This document shows positions 23,978-34,661 of a stretch of 38,763 nucleotides of DNA, piece after piece. Source of the DNA: Choanephora cucurbitarum (Eukaryota > Mucoromycota > Mucoromycetes > Mucorales > Choanephoraceae); NCBI GenBank assembly GCA_025331435.1, contig JAIWNI010000167.1, forward strand, positions 1 to 38,763, in the 5' to 3' direction. The position numbers and the translations under genes were made by a program. The notes beneath the pieces are model-generated. The model was not told the DNA's origin. It made no database searches and saw nothing but the letters and a program-made list of their open reading frames with translations. The stretch's first letter is position 1; every line of letters begins with the position of its first letter.

Positions 23978-26900
23978 TTACCAGCCATTTTCGGCATTTT
24001 TTATCTTGGTGTATTCAATAATCTTATCACTTGTAGTTTCTTCGCGTACTTGAATCATATAAACAACACTACTTCTCTCAAACTCGTCCACAAGTAAGAA
24101 AGTAATTCTTTTCGGACTTAATCTTTCGACGTTTCTGCTTTGAATCATCGCACTAACAAGTTGTGTTATTTTTTCACCTTTATGCGACTCCATTGATATA
24201 TGCATTCTTTTGGTGTTATGGTTCTGCGAGACCTTCATGTAGACGCTACCAAAACTACTCCAGTTTGAACTAGCATTCTGAACGTACAATTTGCATTTAC
24301 ATTGCATAATCAACTTGAATGATTTGGCAATTTCTTCTTGACTTATAACCGTCGCTGTAGGAGTAGGTGGTACATCGAGTTGCTCATCAGTCAGCGAATT
24401 CTTCGATGTATTTTTCAGATTGTTCAATCTAACAGACTCTCGATGCAGTTGCTCCAAAAGGCTTGTCAAGCGATCAGCTTCTTCCTTCGATTGACAGTGA
24501 AAGAGATAGTTTTCTACCTCTAATCTCTGGTTATGGACTATGTTGAGGGATAAACTAAGGTCGGTTTCTGTGGTACGAATAATAAAGGTATCTGGAAGAA
24601 TCCATGCATTCAAATAGAGTTGTCCCGATTTTTTTGTATGAATAGTGATACAAGACCGAGCTGCATGTGTTTGTCGTACCTCCAATAAACAGTCGCCTTC
24701 CACTGCATACCATGATTCATCTTTCCAACGGAAAACCTGACATTGATCGTTGCTATATAAGACGGCTCTAATGGCATTTGCATCTAACTATTAAAGTGTT
24801 TAGAAAGAGAACAAGATACGTGAAATTTTTGTTTCTTCTTACAGTTTCGGAGGGTAAATCAAAGCCTTCTGAGGATGAAGAGGATGGTGTATGACGCACA
24901 GGAGTTACTGAGCCACCTGTACTGGAAGCTCTACTCAGTGAAGGTGTAGAAGCTGGACTACATTGTTCTGAAGTACTTGGGTTTATAGGAAAAGAAGGTA
25001 GAGAAGCACTGTTTCTCTTTTGGGCAGAGATGTCTCTCGATGGCAAGTGAAGATGCTGGTTTTGAGTACCATTGTCAGGCTGAACTTGTTGTTGTTGACT
25101 AAGCGTAACAGCACTCAAGCTTTTGGTAATGCTCTTGCCCTGATGATTGTATACGTCGTTTATCGAAAGCTTGTTGCTACTCTTCTTGGGACGCAATGAT
25201 GTGCGGTTTGAAATTGCGCCAACAACCGAGCGCATAAAAGACATTCTCTTTGGAGGTGATAGGGTGTTATCTTTTTGTGGGGGTAAAGAAGCCTGCAGGT
25301 TCTGCTGTTGACGAGCATCGCCTATTGATTGATAAGACGATACAGTACGGATGGTTGGCACTCTATTTTCAGGGGAAATAATGCCAGATGAAGACATATA
25401 AGCGGGAATAGGAGGATTGCTTAAAGAATGCTTGCGATTAGGAGCAAGCTGTGAATTAAGGACAATAGATGGCTTTGTTCCTGTAGTGGAAGGAACAGAC
25501 TTTTGCTCAGCAAAAGGTATCAAGTTTCTATCAGCTGACATTTTTGTGTCTATTGATATCAACACTTTGTTTGTAAGCTATTAGTTTCGAATATATGTGC
25601 AAACTTTTACCTTCATTGGTTTCAGCTTCATTTTTAGAACGAGTTAATTCTTCATCTGAAAACGCCAAAGGTGAGATTTTCTCAGAACAACTGCTGCTGA
25701 ATGCAAGTGCATCTTCTGTTCTAATGGTGGGTCTAGACGTGTTTTTGTGTAAAATTTTATCTTTTGGCATAAATTGATGGCAATGATTTGCAGCAGTCTC
25801 CTCCAGAGTTTTCCAATCTGAACGCTTTGAATCTTTGTTTGCCGAATTGCAATTTAAATCACTAAGCCACATGTTGCACAACTCAGTTAACTCTGATCTC
25901 ATTGTAAAGATACTTTGCTTGTTGATCCACAACTGAAAGCAGGCTTGGTTCTTAGTATTGTCCTGAACAGGTCGAACCATTACCGCATCTATCGAAATAG
26001 GGGTGTATAATAGACTGAGTTTTCGATCGTTCTCGACAAAACAAAAAATAAGCTCATCAATCGTCAAAATAAGCTGAACGTTTCTATCAAGCTCTATGCA
26101 TTCAAATATATTACAAAGTAATATTTTCGAGAAGGGCGTCAACTGAAAATCCTCAATATGATCTCCACTGTTGAATGCGATTACTCTAGTACAGTCTATT
26201 TGGTTATGTAAAAGTTTTGGGTTGGGCTTGAGTGATACTGGAATGCTATTCATGAGTTTGTCAAAATCCTGGTCTAGTTGTTGCAGAGTTGATTTATGGA
26301 TGATATTTGCCTGATGCGCTTGCTATCATAAATCAAAAGAAGAGTTTAGGAAAAAGAGAGAAAGGAAAAGAAAGTTACTCCATACTTCGAAGAGGTATTT
26401 GTATGTTTCTAACTGTTGTAAGGGAGCCTCAATTGTAATTGGCTCTTCTTTCTTGGGTGTGCTCTAAATAGATGTTTTGAATAAATTTGGGTTTTTAGAG
26501 AAAAGCATGTCAAATTTACATTAAAAGATGGCTGCCACAAAGCTGACGGAACTATTTCTTGGCAAGAGGAACTTGATAATTTTGCGAGAGATTCTATATA
26601 TTTTTCGTAAAATGGCCTGATACCGGTTGCCTAATGATGTTTTGTTAGGTGGTGTCGACCATACTAATTCACTGATTTACCCATTCAATAAGATAAGTTT
26701 CAAACGTTTCGTGTGGATCGTCGTTTGAAATCAAGTTCTACAAAGTATCGTCATTCTTGTTTTAGAGAGAATTGTCTAAGGATATAACAACGTTGCTTAC
26801 TTCATAGTGTTTATGGTGAGTGCATAAAATGGTTTCCACTTGCTGAGATAGTTCAGCGAATTCAATTTTGCTTGATTGTGTTAGTTTCTAGGGCAAATGT

Positions 26901-27020
26901 TAGAGCTTGTATTCAGATTACTGTTTTTCTTTTATTTACCAATTGCAGAATTTCTAATCTGTCAATATATTTTTTTTCTGTTTCGGCAAAAGAAGCATAT
27001 GATGTAACCATATTTAACAT
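23978..27020 (-). CDS. DH-PH protein, RhoGEF-like
   Basis: Eight exons: 27020-26940, 26887-26801, 26737-26681, 26630-26520, 26463-26386, 26322-25611, 25564-24843 and 24787-23978, giving 885 residues with matching phases. Residues 1-180 read as a Dbl-homology domain: it opens ASFAETEKKYIDRLEIL and has the long helices ETILCTHHKHYENLIS and PLQQLETYKYLFEQ. A PH domain follows (about 180-295, ending ELTELCNMWLSDL). A Ser/Pro-rich linker (about 300-610) precedes a beta-rich C-terminus (about 620-885) that may be one or two PH-fold modules. It probably activates a Rho/Cdc42 GTPase at the membrane. The DH core is short and diverged, so exchange activity is not certain. The stop lies 63 bp from the convergent SZT2 stop. 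Confidence 0.75.
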
Positions 27021-27661
27021 GTCAAAAGAATGGAAGGTGGAAAGTAAAAAATAAAGTTGTATGGCCTTTCAAATAGGTATGCACCCTATAGCGCTAATCA
27101 AGGGACAAAGATAAAAAGGAAAGTGAAGTTAAGGGAAGAAAAAGAAAGGAAAAAGGGCAACAGTCGCCCTCAAATACAAAATATCTGTTGCTGAAACAAT
27201 GTCGGGGAGTAACACTTAGCCGTTGCTCCGAAAGGCTGATATCATCTAGCGTGGCTGGCACCCAAAACGGTAGTGCCTCAATTGAAAAGAAAGATGAGAT
27301 GAGGCGCTGAGTAAAACAAGTTGTCAATTATACTTTTAGATTTTGTCTTTTCAGAGAAAAAAGCTCACTTCTAAAAGCATTTTATCAATTCATAAGAGGT
27401 AATACTACTTTTGTCTCTATACTATTGCTATACTATAACAAATGCGAAAAAATGTAGTTTTGCTTGTTAATGATGTATATAGCTTCTACTTTTGAAATCA
27501 GCTATGTCAAAGAAAAAAAAGAAATCTAAAAATAAGTTAACGGTAAGGAACATAAATTAATTTGATTTATATTTAAATAAAACCATGAACATCCGATGTT
27601 TATCAAATATGCACTGAACCCAATGTAGCTAAGATAAGTTCACCTCTTCATTGGTGTCTGG
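27021..27661. other. Intergenic segment with a GC-richer patch and hairpin
   Basis: Mostly AT-rich promoter-like DNA for the DH-PH gene. Positions 27150-27300 are clearly richer in G+C. On the minus strand this patch ends in a hairpin (stem AGGGC/GCCCT, 27154-27170) followed by a T-run, and carries an A-box-like GGCTAAGTGTTACTCC (27206-27221, minus). I could not match it to a known RNA family. Confidence 0.3.
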
Positions 27662-27852
27662 CTATATCATTTGAGATTTATTAAAGTGCTCCAATAAGAT
27701 GTCAATCAACGTGATATCCAGCAAAGTGTTTTTATTGTAATATGTTTCCAAATTTTTTGCTTTGACCATCAATGAAACAAGAAGACATACTTTTTAAAAA
27801 CGTGTTATCAGGATAGCCATACTCAGCGTTAGCTAGCTCTTCATCAATTGGA
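27662..27852 (-). pseudogene. Possible 3' exons of an unidentified gene
   Basis: Two splice-compatible coding pieces. The upstream piece (ending 27791) reads IDEELANAEYGYPDNTFLK up to a GTATGT donor. The last piece (27759-27662), after TCAAAG, reads KNLETYYNKNTLLDITLID, continues to LLEHFNKSQMI and then stops. The phase across the 31-nt gap fits (A|CA), but that intron would be very short. No start or upstream exon can be placed because the lectin-like gene lies immediately upstream. I do not recognise the family. It could be a relic or a chance frame. Confidence 0.3.
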
Positions 27853-27968
27853 AAAAAAACAAAAATAATCAACTTGTTAAAAAAGGAACGCAAATCGTTT
27901 TAAAATTGTATTGAGCAAAAGAGAAACTGAAAGGGGGTAAAATAGATAGAAAGTAGCTAACTACCACT

Positions 27969-28695
27969 TTAGGCAGAGGTATAGATAACAAAGGTAGTTG
28001 GCTGTGTGATAACAGAAGTGCTGACAACATTTGTAGTAGTAGTAGAGCTGACTGTGGTAGCAATGATGGCAGTAGAAGTAGTAGTTGCTGTAGTAGTAGC
28101 GCTGACTGTGGCAACAGTGTTATCAACAGTAACTTCAACGCCGCCATTGTTACCACCGTTGTTACCGCCATTGTTACCGCCATTGTTACCACCATCGACT
28201 GGAATAGGAAGGGCTGTGTGGAAATCAGGTGAGTTACTTCTGGTAGGCTTTCTTCTACAAAGAGCATATCTTCTGCTACCACAGCTAACGTTAATACCAC
28301 CACCGGTACCTTCACCGTCAACGTAAAGAGTAAGACAGTCTCTTACTTGAGGATCAGCAGCAGTGTAGTCCCAAGTACTATTTAAGAAGCATGATATGTC
28401 AATTTTCTTTCAACATGATATCTGTGTAAATGGACACTTACCCAATCCAGGCAGCAGAGTTATCACCAATACAGTTACGAACCAAGTTAGTGGCAATTTC
28501 AAAGTTTCTGTTGTTAACATTGGCAAGAATACCCTCATCACCACAAGAGTGGTTAGCTTCATCCCAATATGTCAAGTTCTTAGCGAAATAGTAACCGTCA
28601 GTTCCAGGAGGATCACATATGTAACCACCAACATCAGCCAAGGAGAGTGTAACCATGCTAGTAAGCAAAGCTGCTGTCAAGATACGGTTCATCAT
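27969..28695 (-). CDS. Small secreted C-type-lectin-like protein
   Basis: Two exons (28695-28442 and 28377-27969; 64-nt intron) give 220 residues. The first of two adjacent ATGs is used. The N-terminus is a signal peptide (MMNRILTAALLTSMVTLSLA, cleavage probably before DVGG). The mature part has the C-type lectin-like pattern: WDEANHSC, GILANVNN, AWIG, RDCLTLYVDG and RYALCRR, with six cysteines that can pair. A GGNN repeat follows, then a Thr/Ser/Val-rich tail likely to be O-glycosylated; no GPI signal is obvious. The classic Ca-binding EPN/QPD and WND motifs are absent, so sugar binding is uncertain. The protein is probably cell wall or extracellular. It stands alone in a gene-poor segment and has its own TATA box. 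Confidence 0.8.
28141..28196 (-). repeat. 12-bp tandem repeat coding GGNN
   Basis: About four units of GGTGGTAACAAT or GGCGGTAACAAT on the minus strand within exon 2 of the lectin-like gene, giving GGNNGGNN. Such runs change length easily and act as a flexible hinge. Confidence 0.8.
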
Positions 28696-28847
28696 TTTCT
28701 TCAATTAAGGTATATCTTTCTTTTTGTGTTGGTTTCTATGAGATGGGATATCAGGCAGATGACTGTTCTAAAGAGAAGAGAGCAAGAAGCAGTGAAGATA
28801 TGATTTGAAAAATAAGAAAGTTGAATTACGAACTGAAAAAGAGTCAA

Positions 28848-28855
28848 TTTATATA
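28848..28855 (-). promoter_or_regulatory. TATA box of the lectin-like gene
   Basis: TATATAAA on the minus strand, about 155 bp before the ATG, which suggests a 5' UTR of roughly 120 nt. Confidence 0.45.
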
Positions 28856-28859
28856 GTCT

Positions 28860-30696
28860 TATATTTTATGGCAACCAAGAAAAAAGAAACATATGAAGAC
28901 ATTCCATGAATGTTCCAGCTAGTTTCCATAAATTGGCTGGCTCGTCGTTTCATTTGAAGAATCTATAATAAAGTTTAAATCTGAATTTGCGAACAATGGA
29001 AATAGCCGGACTTAAGCAGATCAGACCAGCATTCAAGTACTTTTTCTTATACTTTGCATCAAGTAAGGCTAATAGCATATATTCTATTTGTACATGATAC
29101 CTTCGTCTGTCAGCGGCATAAATATGTTAATTGTCCAAATGAACTAAAACTAGAGAGGAATTTGAAGGTTAAAAAATAATAAACATAATCTTAGCTTGAC
29201 CTTAATTATTTTGCCAGAACAACGGAAACAATGCACACATGCTTCGGAAACATTTGTTTACAGTTTTTTGGAAATGCACTATGTTTACAATGAGACAACG
29301 TTGTTACATTCTGAAAAGAAAAAGTTAGTTTTTTATTGAAATGTCTTTAACTATTATGAATCCAATAGAAAAAAACTAACGGAAAGCCCAATTTTAAACA
29401 TTCTTTTGTTGTCAATTCGCTCCATCGTGTGTTTGAGTATCTACCCCAAAAGAGAAAAAAGGATTTGATAACAATTACATGGAAAGGTTATCGCGTCAGT
29501 TTGTTGAAAACCTTCCGCATTTCTTTTAGGTCGCTTAGGTCTATTGTTAGCAAATCGCAGTGCCTTAATGCTTGAATTGATAGAGTCTTTCTTATTATGT
29601 ACTGGTTTTTACCGCCTTATCTGCAATAAGAATGTTCACATTTTGATGTAGATGAAGTACGACGTAATGGCTTATAGAACATCTTCATATTCAAAAAACA
29701 ACACGAAGTTATAAGACTATTAATTGTCATGTGTGATTTCTCTTTTATTGAATACCAAGTATATCAATACTATAAAGAGGCTAAATATTTGTTGACAAGC
29801 CAGAAGTGCTAATCAAAAGACACTCTTTTTTCTGTTAGATTGTGTGTGTAAGATAAAGCCCTCAGGTTCATGAATACTTCCTTTTCTAAAAGGTTCTATA
29901 TGATCGCCTTTGTATCTTAATCTGAAAGGAAAAATATAATACGAAGCCCTTTTGAATAAAAGGAAATCCTGTCTTTCTTCTTTAAGCTAAGGTTATGCTT
30001 ATTTAGGATTATCACATAACACTAACAAAAAAGGGTTAAAGATCTTGAATTGAGGAAAAATGGAGCTCAAGCAAACATAATAGCAAAGTACAATATTAGA
30101 AAAAGCTTAGATAAAACTTGTCAAAATCGATTCAGCAGCTAAAGTGCTGCTATTTTCTTACTTGAAAACCTTTATTATTCTATACGCTTATTATCAGAGA
30201 AAAAGCCTATTTTGATAACTAAGCTATATGTTTGTGGCTACTAAAAGATATTGCTTAGGAGGGATTTTTTCTGTGCATATTTAGTAATCCACTTTGAATC
30301 TACATTGCAAGCATAAGACAAAGCAAGCATAACAAACTATAAATACTATTTATAGGCTAAAATATGCATCGAGGAAATTTAGTCAGATAGAAAGGGAGGT
30401 TGTGCTTTAGAATTTTGAGATCGAACACCTTTGTATACGGTGAAAAAGTTTGAAGGAATGTTTGATCCACTCTTCATTTTATGGTTTCGAAAATGCTTTG
30501 TTGATTGCATCCATTAGACTCTTTTCGAATCTTAGTTAGCAACAACAGAATCTATTCACTCTTTGTATGAGTCTGAAAAGAGAGAAGATAAACTACAACA
30601 AGGATATCTATCCGATAAACTTCTTCATCTATTTCAGTGTTTAATTGTTAGTATACTAATTTGAGTGGCGCTAAAGAACTCCATATTAACAACTAA
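28860..30696. other. Gene-free AT-rich stretch of about 1.8 kb
   Basis: No frame above 60 codons, no plausible exon chain and no tRNA was found on either strand. It separates the lectin-like gene from a transposon and may be old repeat-derived DNA. Confidence 0.45.
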
Positions 30697-31732
30697 CACT
30701 GTGGTTTGAATTTCCGAGAAAAATCCTAGTTTTCCTAGAAAAATTCTATTCCTCAGCTATAAAAATTCTAGTTATATTCCTTTTTTTTTTCTAAGTACAT
30801 TTCAGTTTGAGCTTGAGTGTTTTTTTGTTTGAAAAGAAAAAACTGAAAGATGTATCAGTTAAATACAAACTACGGTTGATGACAGGTCGTCTATTAGTCT
30901 TGATTCACTTGCCCATTCTCAATCGAAAAATTCAAGCCTATCATTATAATAGTTTTCGCATGGATATAAAACGAATACCCCCCTTATGCTCTTTTTTTCT
31001 CTTTGTCTTTTTCCAAGTATTTGATTCAAATAAATCTCTCATATAAGCTCCAAGATCAAACGACAATATTCTAGCTTTTATTACTTTGATTAATCGTAAA
31101 GCTTGAAAAATATAGGAAAGATAGAAATACCAGCGATGATGACAAGAATAAATAAAATGTAGAAATGAAGGTGAGAGTGAAGAAACTGAAGGTGAAGGTG
31201 AGAATGATGAAGTTGCAGTCAGCCAATCTCAAAAGAAAAAGTCAAAGGTAAGCATTTGACAATTTGATATCAAAACGCATTACTGACAGCTATATTTGCT
31301 TTTAATAGCAAGTGTCTGATGAGACCTCAAGAAGCCATAAAAAGGTAATCCAAATAACTGTCTTTAATGACCTATTCATTAACCCACTTTGCTAATTCGG
31401 CAAAAAACTGACTTGGCTTTCCAATGTTTTGTTATCACAAATAAAATTCTAATTGCTACTATATCACAACCTTTGAATCATCAGATTTTAAAGTGTATAA
31501 TCTTTAAAGAAACTACCAATAAGGATCAAATAACTATCATTCATAAAATTCGAGAAATTTTAGATTTAAGCAGCTAAAAATCCTAGAAATTCAAGTTTCT
31601 ACTGCAAAAAAATCTAGTTTTCCTAGTCGAAAATTCAAGAAATTCGAGTTGCGTTGCAGAGACTTAGGAAATATTTTCGGGTTTTGGACTCGAATTTTTA
31701 TAGGAAATTTCTAGAATTTTTAAATCACAGTG
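30697..31732. mobile_element. Non-autonomous DNA transposon (MITE-like) with CACTGTG ends
   Basis: The left end CACTGTGGTTT and right end AAATCACAGTG are inverted copies. The flanks are TAA on both sides (30694-30696 and 31733-31735), a 3-bp target duplication. The subterminal regions share AT-rich motifs such as CTAGTTTTCCTAG (30731 region and 31610 region) and TTCTAGAA. The element is 1,036 bp and has no transposase frame. CACT-type termini with a 3-bp duplication suggest the CMC (CACTA) or PIF/Harbinger groups; I cannot decide which. The inside contains exon-like sequence. Confidence 0.6.
31165..31344 (+). pseudogene. Two exon-like fragments inside the transposon
   Basis: Positions 31165-31247 read as an acidic then basic peptide (EGESEETEGEGENDEV, then SQSQKKKSK) up to a GTAAGC donor. 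A 61-nt intron-like gap ends in TTTTAATAG. The frame continues at 31309-31344 (QVSDETSRSHKK) to a second donor, GTAATC. Phase is zero at both junctions and intron length matches real genes in this window. No start or stop is assigned. It looks like a piece of a host gene. Confidence 0.4.
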
Positions 31733-31961
31733 TAAGTTTAAATAAAACAACAATCGTATGCAATTAAGAGAGAGGGGGACTTGTTGTCTTCATCAAATCA
31801 TTTTCTATTTGCCAAAGCAGCTTGTACTAAGCTGTGTGATATCTGGAAAGTATTCATTCTATAAACAACAGAAGCTTACAAGCATAGGTGTATGGGGGAG
31901 ATGGGTAAATAAAAGTTTATGTATATTTTTTTTGGACAAAAATTAACAAGATAGAAAAAAA

Positions 31962-34451
31962 TTAATTGAATGCTCTTCCGTTAGACAAAGTAGCATACAT
32001 TGTCTCAATTTGAGATTGGAAGACCTTCTTGGCAGTTTCACGCTTTAACTTAAACGTGGGTGTCAAGAGATCGTTTTCAACACTAAATTCCTGCTGTTAA
32101 GTAGATAGCTCTGATTTGTTCAAAGAGATATTTTTGCTTGCCATAAGCTGTCAATTCTTTCAATAACTCCTTCTTGACAGCCTCATCTTCATAAGGATTA
32201 CTGACAGAGCTGAATTTCTCTTCGGCCCAAGCTTTGAATGCTCCCTTATCAGGAACAAAACACCAACTAATGAAGCTTGCATTGAATCGCCATACACATA
32301 AGCTTGAGCAACCAACTCATGCTTTTGATAGACGCCTTCGATCTTTTCAGGAGCAATGTATTCACCCTATAAATTCCAACAAAATAAGATACAACGTAAT
32401 CCATCTTTTCTGAAAAAAAAACTTACTTGGGATAACTTGAAGATGTTCTTTAAACGATCAATGATGACAACACGGTTGGCAGCATCGAACATACCAATAT
32501 CACCAGTGTGCAACCAACCATTTTGATCGATAGTTTCAGCTGTCTTTTCAGGAGACTTGTAATATTCACGCATGACAGCATTACCACGAATACAAATTTC
32601 ACCACGAGGATAAGGCTTGTCAGTAGACAAGTAGTCCATTTCAGGAACATCGACCAACTTAACTTCGGAACAAGGGAAAGGTACACCGACAACGCCAGAA
32701 GTGTTATCATCTTGGATAGTCTTGAAAAAACAACACGATCAGCTCAGCAGCTTGAATAAACTCGTATTTCAAACTTACCAAACAACCAGCACAGAAGTTT
32801 TCAGTTTGACCATAACCTTCATATACCTTTGCTGAGAAACAAATACGCATAAAGTCCATGACATCTGGTGAAACAGGAGCAGAGCCACTCAAAATAAATC
32901 TCAAGCGACCACCAAGTTTTTGTCGGATCTACAAACAATCATTTTTTTTAGTAAAAACCATTTATCCAGATTTCATATGCGCCTTTTTAAAAAAAAGAAA
33001 GTTCTGTTACTTTACGGTGGCGAACACAAGGCGATCCCAAAGCCAATGATGAACTGTCTTTTCTAATTGAGCCTTTTTGGCACTGAATGCTGTATGAAAA
33101 AGGTAGGCAGAAATACCACCCTTTGCCTTGACACCAGCAAGTACTTTGTCATAAATACGATTGAACAAACGAGGAACGGAGCAGAAAACAGTTGGTTTCA
33201 GTTCAGCAATGTCGTCCAACAATTTGGCTGTATCACCCTGAATAATCACATTAAATCTATTGTCTTTGTCATAATTATTGTTATGATGTTACCTGGTAAT
33301 AACCAAGACCGGCACCCTTAAAGATATGAATACCTTGAGCAGCACGTTCAAAAACGTGAGCAAGAGGAAGGTAAGAGATGTAGATATCATCTGGGGTGAT
33401 TAAGGCAAATGTGCCCTTATCACCTACTGCAGAGATACCAGAGATAGCAGCTACACTAGCTGCTTGAGTCAAAACGACACCCTTAGGTACACCAGTAGTA
33501 CCACTTTGTTTTTTTTTCAAAGAAAAACCATATCAGTCAACCTGTATCTCTTGGTTTTTTGATAATTGTCCATCCCCTTTTTTTTCTTTACCTGGTATAA
33601 CAAATAGTAGCAATATCCTCAGGCTTAGGCAATTCAGTTTCTTCCTTAACAGAAGCACCCATTTCTTCAACTTCCTTAAAAGTATAAACCTTGAGACCAG
33701 TGCTCTCAGCAGCCTGTTTCTTTTCAGCATCCACTGTTTCATTCATGACGATGACTGTCTTGATAGAACTAAGCTGGGCTTTAAGTCTAACAATGTTGTC
33801 CAACTTATCGGCGCTTAAAACAATGTATTCCATATCTGTTTGGTTGACAATGTATTCCATAGCTTCAGCACCAAGTGTATCGTAAAGAGCAACAATGATA
33901 AATGCTTGTCGATAAGAAGCCAACTCAGTGATAGTCTAATCGTGTTTCGATACGTGTGAGTAAATTGATAGGGGGGATCATGTTGCCCAAACTTTGATAA
34001 AAAAGAAAGTTGTAATATTAACCTACCCATTCAGGTCTGTTGACAGAGTAAACGCCTACAGCTTTTTGTCTACCAAGACCGAGTTGGATCAAACCTTTAC
34101 CATAGTTTTCGATACGCTTACGAACATCGCCATGACTTTGCCAGACATATTCTTTGGCAACACCATTTTCGATACGACGAGTACCCATAAATGGTCTATC
34201 ATCTGAACAAAAAAAAGATTGATTTTTTTTTAATTTCTCGAAGAAAAAAAAAAGCAGTAAACATGATCTTTATCATTACCACCAGCAAGTTTGTTGCCGT
34301 GAAGATACATATCCCAACATGTAAAGACGTTCTCAGGATGATCAACTAGTTTATCAGCAAATTTAAAGTGACGGTATGGTACAGATTCACCGTCTTTCTT
34401 AACAGCGCCAGGGACTGGGACTGCATAAGGAGGTTGAAAGGCAGGAGGCAT
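31962..34451 (-). CDS. Long-chain fatty acid-CoA ligase (ACSL/Faa type)
   Basis: Eight exons: 34451-34280, 34202-34027, 33935-33592, 33503-33293, 33237-33016, 32928-32779, 32720-32427 and 32366-31962, giving about 657 residues. The ATP/AMP-binding P-loop YTSGTTGVPKG spans the exon 3/4 junction. It is followed by YLPLAHVFER, LSGSAPVSPDV, YEGYGQTE, GWLHTGDIG and IIDRLKNIFKLSQGEYIAPE, the full order of motifs of the adenylate-forming ACSL family. It activates long-chain fatty acids to acyl-CoA for lipid synthesis or oxidation, usually at the ER, lipid droplet or peroxisome. The C-terminus GRAFN is not a PTS1. Exon 8 holds two compensating breaks, an apparently missing T at 32257-32260 (VGV/VPDKG) and an extra A at 32099-32100 (IYL/QQEFSVEN), probably sequence errors. 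Confidence 0.92.
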
Positions 34452-34661
34452 GATAGTAAAAAAAAAAAAAGAGTAAAGATAAAAAGTGAGAAAAAGAAAA
34501 AACGAGAAACAATTTTCTTTGGGTTTTATTTAGCCTAAAAAAATAGTGACCTCTTTGTGTTTGAAGGGGGGGTTTAAACAAAAAAAAAAGAAAAAAAAAA
34601 GGTACACAGAATAACGACCATCGCACAAACTTTAAAAACCCCAATCAAAGAACAAAAAAGG

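Noticed and set aside
27094..27327. A 77-codon minus-strand frame over the GC-richer patch
   Set aside because: It has a non-ATG start, no motif and ends in a low-complexity Phe/Leu/Ser tail; a structured RNA or unconstrained DNA is at least as likely.
27504..27543. Short plus-strand exon-like MSKKKKKSKNKLT with a GTAAGG donor
   Set aside because: No acceptor or downstream exon in frame was found; a lysine-rich start in A-rich DNA is expected by chance.
30807..31046. A 79-codon plus-strand frame inside the CACTGTG element
   Set aside because: No transposase motif (no DDE/D signature) and composition like surrounding AT-rich DNA.
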